From: Paraspadella gotoi
Taxonomy: Eukaryota; Chaetognatha
Assembly: GCA_051294375.1 (NCBI GenBank)
Contig: CM119269.1
Location: 2,894,026 to 2,958,025 of the forward strand
Reading direction: 5' to 3'
DNA: 64,000 nucleotides
Position numbers and translations under genes: made by a program. Position 1 is the stretch's first letter; every line of letters begins with the position of its first letter. Positions 37,101 to 47,800 of the stretch are shown here, one piece after another. The notes under the pieces are model-generated. The model was not told where the DNA came from. It searched no databases and saw only the letters and a program-made list of their open reading frames with translations.

Positions 37101-40071
37101 ACTTTTTAATCCACGTCTTTTTTCTCTGCAGGGTCCTTGCTGGCTGGATGTTACTGGCGTCATTCAAAACTCCGCAAAAATTTCATGGTGCCAAATTGAG
37201 GCTTCAGTCAATTCACCATCGAGTATTACCATCTGCAAAGACTACGACCTTCCTCCACCACCGCTCATTGTAATGTCACTCTCGCTTCGCACTTTGCAGT
37301 CGAGCAAGACGCATCAAAACGAGATATGCCTAATTGCCGCTCTCGTTAATCATCATGTTCGTTTGGACAAGCCCGCTCCTGCTAAGAAGTGGGAGACACA
37401 TCTTTGTGCCATCACCAAACCATCGGACCAGATATTCCCATTCGATTTTACTGATACAATGAACAAGTCTCGCAACAGATTTTCCTGCGATGTGGTTGGC
37501 AATGAACGAGGACTTCTCAGTCTGTTTCTAGCTAAGTTAAGTAAGATTGATCCAGATGTCTTGGTTGGACATGACATCCTTGGCCTAGATTTTGATGCCC
37601 TGTTGTCTCGAATTCACGCCAATAAGGTGCCCCTTTGGTCCAAACTAGGCCGTCTAAAAAGATCGACCATGCCAAAGCTCGGACTTAGCTATGGCGGTAA
37701 AGTAAACGCTGACGCGAAGCTTGCCGCCGCTGGTCGACTTGTTTGTGACACGGAAGTTTCGGCTAAAGAGCTCATCCGTGCGAAATCCTACGATTTGTCT
37801 ACACTTGTCAATCAAATTATAAAACCGCAAGAGAAGCACAGTCAGCTGGATGAAGATCTTGTCAGAAATGCCTACCAACGAAGCGAAGATTTAGTTAAGC
37901 TAATTGAATTAACTCTGACTGATGCCAACCACATTCTCGCGCTTTTATTTGAGCTCAACATCTTGCCATTGGCTCACCAGATCACTACAATTTGTGGAAA
38001 TACAATGGGCAAAACACTAAGTGGAGGTAGAGCCGAGAGAAACACGTTTTTGTTGCTGCATGCTTTCAACGAGAGGGGATATATATGCCCCGATAAAGTT
38101 TTTGGAGTGCGAAAAAAAGGAGCTGGAAAGGAAAATCCCAACGCAGGTGAAGATCCTGATGGGACGACTGGAGGACCTAAAGCGCGGAAAAAACCTCAAT
38201 ATGCTGGAGGGTTAGTCCTCGAGCCAAAAAAGGGTTTTTATGACAAATTTGTATTACTTTTAGATTTCAACTCTTTGTACCCGTCCATCATTCAAGAGTA
38301 CAATATCTGCTTTACCACAATTGATCTTAAGGACCAGTTAAAGCAAACTGAGTCATTGTATGAAGGCGGTTCCTCTGAAAGTCTTCCGTCGCTTCCAGAT
38401 CCATCGCTTGAGGCCGGAGTTCTACCCACGGAAATTCGCCGATTAGTTGAAAGTCGTCGTTCTGTTAAGCAACTCTTAAAAACTGTGGATCAGACCAGTG
38501 ATCTATACTGTCAGTATGACATTCGACAGAAAGCTTTAAAACTAACTGCTAATTCAATGTACGGATGTCTCGGATTTTCTGAATCCCGTTTCCATGCAAA
38601 ACCGCTCGCCGCTTTGGTCACTAGCAAGGGAAGAGAAACGCTTATGAAAACAAAAGAGTTAGCGCTTTCACTCGGGTTGGACGTCATTTACGGGGACACC
38701 GACTCAATCATGATCAATACCAATTCGACCGATGTGGAACAAGTATTTAAGTTAGGGCAAAAAGTAAAGGCAGAAGTAAACAAACTTTACAAGTTGCTGG
38801 AAATTGATATTGATGGAATTTTCAAGTCTATGCTTCTTTTGAAAAAGAAAAAGTATGCAGCCCTAACGATGTCCAAAGGTCCCAATGGTGAGTGGTATAC
38901 AACTGAAGAACTGAAGGGCTTAGATATTGTTCGAAGAGATTGGTGTGATCTGGCAAAAGATATTGGTCGCTTTGCTGTTTCTGAAATACTCAGTGGAAAG
39001 AGTAGAGAGGAGATCGTGTCTGAAGTTCGTAACGCGTTAACTCTCTTAAATGAAAGAGTTAGAAATGGAACAGAGCCTCTGGAGAGCTTTGTTATTCAAA
39101 AGCAACTGGTTAAACATCCTGAAGAATATCCAGATAAAAAGTCACTTCCTCATGTTCAAGTCGCTATAAGGAATAACTCCAGAGGTGGAAAAAAACTAAA
39201 AGCCGGCGATACAATTCCCTACATAATCTGTATTGATGGGTCGAATAGCACAGCTGCGCAAAGATCCTATCATCCTGAGGATTTGGCTAAAATGGACAAT
39301 CTCTCCATTGACGTTATGTACTACCTTACATCCCAAGTGCACCCAGTAGTCAGCCGTCTTTGTGATCCAATTGATGGCCTTGATGCTGCCACCATTGCGT
39401 CAACTCTTGGACTTAATCCCGCTGATTATATCAAATTCAATAAAGAGGAACAGACGGAGGAAGACGCGATGATGGCCGGAGACGCTTTCCAGGAAGCTCT
39501 TGATCGGTTCAAGGACTGTGATCGATTGCAGTTTGCCTGTCCGAAATGCGAAAAAGAACAAATCATGGATTCGGTTTTCAAAGATGCGGATGGTGTTACG
39601 GCGAACTTAAGTATCGGAAAGTGCTCGAATTCTACTTGTGATGTACAATTAATCAATTATCTCCAACTGATTAAAAATAAACTATCTCTTAAAATTCGGG
39701 ACAATATTAGAAAGTACTACGCCAACTGGTCTGTATGTGAAGATTCTGCTTGTCATTTTCGGACTCGTCGAGTCCCATTAATCATCGTCAAGGGCCAGCC
39801 TGGATGTCCAGCGTGCGGTAGCTTATTGCGTCCGGAGATGGCCGCGTCGCATCTTCACGATCAACTCATGTTCTTTAGTTTCATTTTTGATTGGGAAAAA
39901 GGATTACAAGGGCTTTCGTCGAATGAGAGAGATTCTGTATTAGCAACATATGGAAAACAAGAGGAAATTTTGGATGCCTACCAAGATTTGAAAACTCACG
40001 TTGATGCCATTTTACTTAAAAGCTCCTACAATCAAGTAGACTTAAGTGCGTTTCAAAGTATTTGGTGCTAA
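34139..40071 (+). CDS. POLA1: DNA polymerase alpha catalytic subunit, 9 exons
   Basis: Catalytic subunit of polymerase alpha-primase, which starts every Okazaki fragment in the nucleus. Exons: 34139-34289, 34390-34512, 34591-34757, 34845-35004, 35076-35210, 35827-35924, 35999-36167, 36238-36851 and 37132-40071, giving 1518 residues (human 1462). The N-terminus has ALERLKAAKSG and DDWIVDDDGAG, both typical of the family. The body has DFNSLYPSII (motif A, about residue 917), KALKLTANSMYGCLGF (motif B, about 1005) and YGDTDSIMI (motif C, about 1059) with both catalytic Asp. Two C-terminal Cys4 zinc motifs lie near 1340-1380 and 1408-1437. The exonuclease-like domain lacks proofreading acids, as in all alpha polymerases. 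Oddities: exon 9 holds about two thirds of the protein without an intron, and intron 5 is a MITE. Confidence 0.97.
35212..35825. mobile_element. hAT-type MITE forming POLA1 intron 5
   Basis: A 614-bp AT-rich element with inverted ends TAAGGCGTAGTGAAA and, as reverse complement, TAAAGCGTAGTAAAA. Both fit the hAT terminal consensus YARNG. An exact 8-bp duplication GTGCCCAG flanks it (35204-35211 and 35826-35833). Further inverted repeats lie inside (GCAGTAGGCTATATTTATA near 35325 and its partner near 35702). The intron is the element plus one G on each side: donor GTAAG is the last G of the left duplication plus TAAG of the element, and acceptor TTTAG is the element's last bases plus the first G of the right duplication. 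Confidence 0.85.
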
Positions 40072-40206
40072 TTTGATTTAGCTCCCTTCCGAATTTCGGA
40101 TTCTGTTTTTATCACTAACGTGTAGAATTGTTTGTTTTATGTATTTAATATTTGCTGATTTTTGCTAAATTTGGATAATTTAGTCATTGCTTTTTACTGT
40201 TAAAAG

Positions 40207-40219
40207 TTTTTTTTTACAG
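40207..40219 (+). promoter_or_regulatory. Acceptor-like polyT-ACAG before the FHA gene
   Basis: TTTTTTTTTTACAG lies 14 bp before the ATG at 40234 and 136-148 bp after the POLA1 stop, with no AATAAA between. Its quality matches the internal acceptors, which suggests a trans-splice site or a 5'-UTR intron. A 4-codon upstream frame (ATG at 40219) lies between acceptor and start. Confidence 0.5.
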
Positions 40220-40233
40220 ATGCTCTCATCATA

Positions 40234-41636
40234 ATGACTACTTTCTCAAACTTGAATTTTTCCCTAACCGTCATTAAAGAAAATGGAAAAGACGGAATCC
40301 TGATTCCCTGCTCATTCGTTAAATCGAATTGTTTTTATATTGGAAGCTCCAAAGATAGCGACGTACAAGGTGTTCAAGCATCAAGGTAACTTATTTAGAT
40401 TATCTGAAAATTGATATTTGATAATTAATTTTTTTCAGATTATCTTTTAACTTTTCAGTGTTTATCTAGTATAATTAATAACATAATTAATGCTTGTTTC
40501 TCTTGTAAGTCCTACACCCCTCTATGCGGTTATCAGAAGGTCGATTTTTTTTGGAAAATGAGAAAATTTCCTTCAATTGCTGTGATAGTGAACCAAAAGA
40601 AATCTTTAACGATGATATTTTAAAAATTGGCCCCATTGAAGTTCGAGTAAATTTTCCGAAAGAGTGCACTGATCTGCATGATTCTCATACAGTTCTTAAA
40701 ACTAAAAGTTGTCATGAAAATTCCTCACTGGAGGTTGAAATTCCTCCCGTTGTTGATTCTGAGCTAGAACATGATGGAAACGCTTTGCTTAACATAGTTT
40801 ATGAAAATGGGATATGCCTGTCACAAGATACTACTGATAGTGTGGATTTGCCTCTTTTTCCGATCGAGCAATCGACAGATTGCAAAAACAAGGACCAAGA
40901 AGGACCAAAAAATTTGGCGGCTGATGAGACCTCGACGGCTGAAAAGGTAGAAATTTCGGATTTAGATTTTAAGCAATTGATCCGTCGCCAAAAAGTCAAA
41001 TTGCCGAATGATGTTGATGAGTCATCCACAGACACTATTCCCCTTCAAGGTCTTGAATCTCCTTGCGTGCAAGCTTCCAGATCCAGTAAAAACACTCGAT
41101 CGAGACAAAAAGCAGCTTTGGAATCCGCGCTCCCCGAGAAATCTGAGATCCCATCAGTTTTGATGACTAAAGAATTCGAGGTCACCGCACAAAGATACGC
41201 TCTCCGTCGGAAGCCAAGGGTACAGCCCGACGAAGAGGTTTCCGCGCAGAGAGACCCCGCCCATACGATTGAACCATCAACGCCTTCATCTCGAGGTCGT
41301 CGCGGAAGGAAGCCGAAGCCGCGAGAAACGCCCGCGGAGCCGCAATCGTTGGTCGAGGGTTCGTCCGAAGTACCGATTTCCACTCGATCAAAATCACGAG
41401 GAAAGTTGCCCAGCGAATCAGACGACAGAGAAGAGAAGCGAGAGGAAGAATCCTTGAAGAAACAAAAGGCCGACGCTTCAGTCGCACCAACCAAAACGCG
41501 CCGCTGTCGAAAAGAGAAGAAGTTATATGAGGCAGACGCTATGATTGATAAAGCAGACGAGATGATCAATACTACAGATAGCAAACTGAATTTACCGGTT
41601 GCTCGACGAACCCGATCTAAGTCTCCAAGAAGATAA
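40234..41636 (+). CDS. FHA-domain nuclear protein, 2 exons
   Basis: Exons 40234-40369 and 40510-41636 join in frame to give 420 residues. Residues 1 to about 95 look like a forkhead-associated (phosphothreonine-binding) domain: FYIGSSKDSDV corresponds to the FHA GR/S-D strand, and DDILKIGPIEVRV to its last strands. The arrangement resembles the N-terminus of Ki-67-type proteins. The rest is low-complexity and acidic, then basic: SRGRRGRKPKPRE is AT-hook-like and the end reads ARRTRSKSPRR, suggesting a chromatin protein with CDK-type SP sites. The core FHA Ser-x-x-His is not clear, and the donor at 40370 was chosen over the one at 40386 because only it keeps frame without a stop. The gene starts 162 bp after POLA1. 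Confidence 0.6.
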
Positions 41637-41795
41637 TTTCGAAAACGCGGAATTATTTTCTAAAAGGAAGTCGGAGCCAAGAAGAAAATAAGCACTCGAT
41701 AGGCGACTCTTTTTACTTCGTATTGTCGAAAATGACATTCGTTTTTATAAATTCTGTTGAAATCTGTTTATTGTATGCTTTAAATTGATTTTATC

Positions 41796-41811
41796 TGGCA
41801 GAAGAAATTAA
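41796..41811 (+). promoter_or_regulatory. Acceptor-like site before NCAPD2
   Basis: TTTTATCTGGCAG ends 22 bp before the ATG at 41834 and about 175 bp after the previous stop, again without AATAAA between. A short upstream frame (ATG at 41821, stop 15 bases later) lies between it and the start. Confidence 0.5.
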
Positions 41812-41833
41812 TGGGCCGAGTTGACTAAACAAA

Positions 41834-44800
41834 ATGGCGAGTTTCGATTTCGAAATTCCTATTAACTTAAAAGATTTAGAAGAATCTCCCGGAGGCAACC
41901 AGTATGTGGTCCGAGAAGTCGTTCCCGTCGCTCAACTTCAAGCCAAGATCGAGCAGTTTCGCGTGGGCCTCTCCCGTGCAGGCCCCTCGGTCATCTGCGA
42001 ACGATTCGACTCTTTTTACAGTCTCCTCGACGGTTGGGCTCGCGCCTCGCCCGAGTTGGTCACAGACGCATGGACTCAGATCAACAAGACCCTAGTTAAA
42101 CTGACCCAAGTCTTGCCGGAAGTTATCGATGGAGGGGGCTCCAACATGCACCGACGCGACGATATGCGCGTTCATCAGAACGCCCTCAAGATGATTTGCT
42201 TCGTCGTCTGCCAGATGGCGGATAAGTTGGAGAATCGCGCGACGATGCCCTCCGCCGCCACCTCCGCTAAATCTAAGAAGGCGACGAAGAAACAGCAGCA
42301 GGAGGAGTGGCCTTTCCACTTTGACTGGGACGCCGAAAAGCACAAACTCATTGGAGCCTTTACCGCGCTCCTTCGACTCAATCTCCACCGTCTCTGGGAT
42401 CCTCCGGTCGTGGAGGACTGTTTCTTCAACATGGTCGCCGCGATTTGCTTCAAGTTTTTCGAAAATCCCAACATCGCGCGAGCTAAGAACATTCAAGCAG
42501 AGACGGCAACCCTTGTCGGCGTTTGCATCGTGAGATACAACCAGATGTCGAGCATCTGCTGTCGTCTGATGCAGGTGTTGGCACACTTCGAGCACGCGGT
42601 CACTCCGCTGACGCAGCTCGTCGTCGCGCTCGTTGAAAAGCACGACCTCCACTCGATAGTAGCCACCGTCGTTAGGGAAATCGGACGCATCGATCCCGAG
42701 GATCTTATCCGAGACACGGCCGGGAGTAAGGCCTATGCTAAATTCTTGCAGGTAATGATAGGTTAGGGATGGTATTTTCTATTTTCTATTTTCTATTTGA
42801 CCGATGCTCCCCATAAATGTCGTCGTCGTTGGCGTTCAAAATTATAGATAGTTTTTTCCCCTTTTTTTATCTCTATTTCTCTGTCTCTGGCACATTTATA
42901 ATAAATTTCTGCAATTCTTACCAGAGGAGGATTTAGCCTGCTGTCCAATTCTCCTCTTCCTCTGCTTCTTCTTCTTTCCTCCTCCTGCCCCTCAGTATAT
43001 TTTGTCTAGCGATACATTCTCTCGTTTCTACTCTTCGCGAAATATACCATTATTTTCCCTCTATTTCTTCACGCCTTCAATACCCCTCAAGCTTACTTTT
43101 AAATTTATTAATTATATGCAATTTATTTATATCAATTCTTTCATTAATTTAAATTAAATAAATTTAAATATAATTAATTCTATCAAAAATGATTTTTTTT
43201 TTGAGTATCAAAGTTTGTCATGTGTCCAAAAATTTTTTATGCGATTGCGACAATCCGCGGCCAGTGGTCATTGGTGCCGGAGGCAAGACATTCGCCTCCC
43301 AACCCAAAGGTCTGGGGTTTTAGCCCGGTGGTCGCCTAGCAGTTAAGAGGGACGGGCGCTTAACCCGCCTGTAACACGGTGTTACAGCCTGATCCGAAGC
43401 TCATATATCAGGGACCGCTTATATTGAACGGTTCTGTCACCAACTAATAACAATTATTACTGTCTCTTCACTTTTAAGATTTTTACTTCAAACTTGCCCT
43501 CTTAAAACTTTAAATTAACATTTTAATTAACGTTGGATATAAAATTTAGGATTTTAGCATTTAATTTTCGTTTTTGTTATTCTCAAACTAATTTTCTTCC
43601 TTTCTTAGGACTTGGCAAAGGCGATCCCAGACTCCTTCACCTCATCCATGCCCATGCTCATTCCCTTTCTCGACATCGTCGACCCTTACGCGATGCGCGT
43701 CGCCGCCCTCGGCGTCATCGGCGAAATCTACGTCCAGCGTCTCACGAAGACCCAGGACCCAAAGGCGCGGGAGACGAGGGAGCAGTTCGCCGACATCCTC
43801 GAGCAGCACATGCACGATATCAACGGCCTCGGTGAGGACGGAAGTTTCCTTGAAACCGATTGGTTGTCGTTCGGCTTCGAAAAGTGAACCGTTTTTATGA
43901 TGTCATAAAAATAAAAATTTTGCTTTCACCCCTCAAAAATAATCCCACAGTTCGTAGCCGCGTCTTCCAAATGTGGATTCAAGCCAGCCAATCCAACGGC
44001 GTTCTCATCGCTCGCTATCACAATTTGCTCGATCTGGCCATCGGTCAAGTCATGGACAAATCGATCCTCGTCCGCAAACACGCCGTCCATCTCATCGTCA
44101 ACCTCCTACGCAACAACCCCTTCAATTCGCAGTTCGAGGCTGACGCCTTGGAGGCCAAGTGCGAGGCCGAAGAGCAAAAGCTGGAGGAGATGCGAGAGGC
44201 GGCGAAGAAGAGAGCGAGCTTGGAGACTGACAAGAGGCGGGAAGACCAAGACGAGTGGGGCGGGATCGAGGACGAGATCGGGGAGGAGTTGGCCAAAGAG
44301 GGGGAGAAGCAGAGAAACGAGACGAACGAAGAGGCCAGTGTCAAAGAGGGAGAGTCCATAGAGACGGTGCTCTTACGGTAAGTCGAAATCGGCTTAGTAA
44401 CGGTTTTTTTTTTCGATTTTTTTATGTCTCCCCTATACTTTACTAGTAGAAATCCACTATGAAATTAATTTCAATAGGGGCGGGGGTTCAAAACTTTAGT
44501 CTTGAAGTCTACTTTTAGGTAAAAAAAGAATTTATTAAAAAAGTTCGATTTTAATGCTTTTATTGTTGCTATTAAAATTACAATATTACTATATAATGAT
44601 AAAAATTTTTTTAAATCAATCTTAACTTTTTTGATGGATTCTGATAGAGCATAAAAAGTTAAATGAAAAATTTAACTACAACTTTCAAAAATATTTATGT
44701 TTTCTTGGTCAAAATTAAGAAAAAGTAATAAAATTATCAAAAAATGATGATGATGATGGTTATAAATAGTTTTTCATATTTTTTACATACTTATGATCAA

Positions 44801-47800
44801 AATATCGAAAAAAGAATTATACTTTGTGTAGACAACTTTTTGCAAGCTACCTGAATCTGATCTTAAAAATAAAAAAATCCAAAAAAATTTTTTAGCCTTT
44901 CCTATTTATAAATAAATATTAAAAAATTAATATATAGAGTATGGAGTAATATAAAAAAAATTTGTCTATTCAGATTTTTTAAAAAATGTCTAAATTTTCG
45001 TTTGAGCAGGTGCTTAATTCAATTTCTTAACCACCTTACAGAGTTAGTCTCCCCCTATTACTAGCGTTAAGATTTATTCGCCTTTTTCGCTATTCCTTTT
45101 TGGTTTTAAGTCTTTTTTTTTTTGCATTGCAGTATCTGCGATCTCATCTCGGCTAAGAACATTCCATCGGCCATCATTCTTTTCAAAAACGCCTGTCTGG
45201 AATTCCCAGAACATCCAGTTCTCCACCCGACTCCGAGCACTAATTTTGATGAAACGAATTCCGAGGATAGCGATGACGAGGATAATGAGAAAGGTCCCTA
45301 CAATGGCAACATTTTTGTTTTCTAAAAAGATGAGAGAAAAACAACAAATTTACAAATAAATATTTGAGGCATAGGCTTTTGAAGGTGGCAACAATTATTA
45401 AAAAAACTTATAAATTTATAAGAAAATAAGCGCTTTCTCCTATTTGGCAGAAATGACGCCGCTCTCGTTAAACGATAAGATTGTCCGCGGATTGAAAGCC
45501 CTTTACATCGCCAGCCGCCAGGGCACGGAAGAAGTGCGGCGTCTGGCGGACACGGCCGCCGCCGAAGAGATGCACATGTCGGAGGAAGACATCGCCGTCA
45601 AGAAGCAGGAAATTCTCGTGCTCTACCTTAAAGATTCGCTCAAATTTTCTCATCTCATTGAGGTGCGGCCAGAAACTTGTCTTTTTATAAATTTATTTGT
45701 TCCTTCAATTTTTCATTACTTCTATTTTTCGTTCATTCGCCGAAATTTGCTGTGATTGATCTTCCATTAATATTGTGATTTAGTGTTTTATTACGATCCG
45801 GTTATTAGAAATTTTCCTTTCTTCCCTGAACAATTTATTTTGTTATATTGGCTTTTAAATAGTTTTTAATGTTTTTTTTTCCTTTCACACATCCTTTCCT
45901 CCTCCTGCAGTTCCTCATCCTTGCTTCCGCCGCATTGCCCAGAACTCCAAATTCTTTTTTTTCCTATTAAATCCTTTTGATTTAAACGCAACAACCTTTT
46001 CCCATATGGAATTTTCTTTCACATATTGTCCACCGAAAGACAAACGGAAAAGTAAGTTTTTTCTTCTTCTTTTGAATCAGAAATGCATTCCTTCCGTTTG
46101 CTCGTTACTGGCGTCGACGTCGGCGTCTGACGTAACCCACGCCGTTTCCTTCTTCGTTTCCGCCCACAACTTTGGCATTCGACAAGCCATCATCGGTATT
46201 CGTAAGATGCTTTCGCTCATCTGGTCCTCGGATTCTGTCGTCAAGGAAGCAGTCACAGGAGCCTACAGGGTGAGTCAAAGAAATCATGGATGTGTTGCAG
46301 ATCAAAAATCGAAAATTTGATCAAGAACTGTCTTTTACTAAAGAACATTGATGTATAAGTAAATCAAAAATTATTTTGTTAAGTTAGCTAAAAATGAACA
46401 ACTATATTTTTTTTCTATTAAAATTAAATTATAAGTTTATTATAAGTTTTTTGACCCACTTTTCGTGAGAACATTTTTTATGGTGAGAATATGTATAAAT
46501 ATGGGCTACTTCTAAAATTGAAAAATTTTTGTTTTAATTAGTTTGGGGAAAGACTAACTTGTTTTAATATTATCTTTTTTAATCCAGGATCTCTATCTTT
46601 CGTCTCCTGGCAATCCTCGACAAAGGGCCGTCGCCATCAGCAAAAATCTGATCCTCCTAGCAAACGGAGCCACGCGCAAAGAGAGTATGTGCTTGGAACG
46701 ACTCGTCCGTGAGTGGATTAAATCGGGCGAGATCGACGACCACGTCATCAAGGTTTTGTGGGAACGATTCACCAACAAGCTGCCCGAATCCGCGCCCGAC
46801 GACGTCAAGTGGTCCATACAGCTGTTGACCATGGCCGGTGCTGAAAATGTAGAAATCGTTAAGGCCAACGTGGACGTGCTGCTGCAGGTCGGTCTCGATC
46901 CTGACCAAGAGGACCTGGAAGTGGCGCTGGCGACTTGCGAGGCTTTGGCCAAGTTGCCGACGAAAACGACCGACGCTGGAGAAAGCAAAGTGAAAGGTTC
47001 CGCTAGCGATGTTCCTTCGCGTTACCCCAACGACGACCGGATATTCGTCGCCATCGTCGATCTCCTCGTCCGCCACTTTCCAAACAAGGCAACGCCCCAC
47101 TGGGTCCCTCTGATGGAAGCGGCAACGCGGACCATCTACGCGCTGGCCGAGAATCCTGACCTCATTTGCGGCGACCTCTTGCGGAAAGTGGCGAAAATGG
47201 TGAAAGATTCGGTCAGCCATGAGTCGTCGCAGATGGTGGCGTCGACTCCCAAGAAGGGAGGAGGGGATTGCGACGGGTTCGTTTGATTTATAATCTTAAT
47301 CAAATCTTCCTTCAATTAAATTTCAGTAAAACCAGTTAAATTTTTTTTTTGTAGCGACTTGAACTCCTCAATGATGTCGACAGTTTCTGCGATTAATTCC
47401 CATGGCATCCCCGCAAAAGCCAATGTGTCATTAACGCTTTTGAAACGCCTCGTCGCTCTAGCGGGCCATGCAGCATTCAGACAGCTGGATCACCTCGACA
47501 GGTTAGGCCGTCTGTTTATTTGAAAGTTTGAACTTTTCTTCGCTCAAACTCAAAAGTTCGCTCCCTTTTTTCGCAGAAATGTGGCTAAGGAATTAAAGCG
47601 GATTCGAGGTTTGATGGAGGATAAGGAAAACGTCTCGCACAAACAAAAGAAGAAAAAGAAGAAAACGGATGAAGAAACGGCCGAGGAGGAGTTGGGACTC
47701 CAGGGTGCCTCCGCCGATGATCAGGTTTCTTTCGCTCAATTGCATTACATTCTAACTATCGTCTTTCCCTTTTATTTTCCGTGTTTATTTTCTACAAACC

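Noticed and set aside
40386-40509. FHA exon 1 ending at 40385, or an extra 19-30 bp exon at 40439
   Set aside because: Neither keeps frame with the main exon; the donor at 40370 does so directly.
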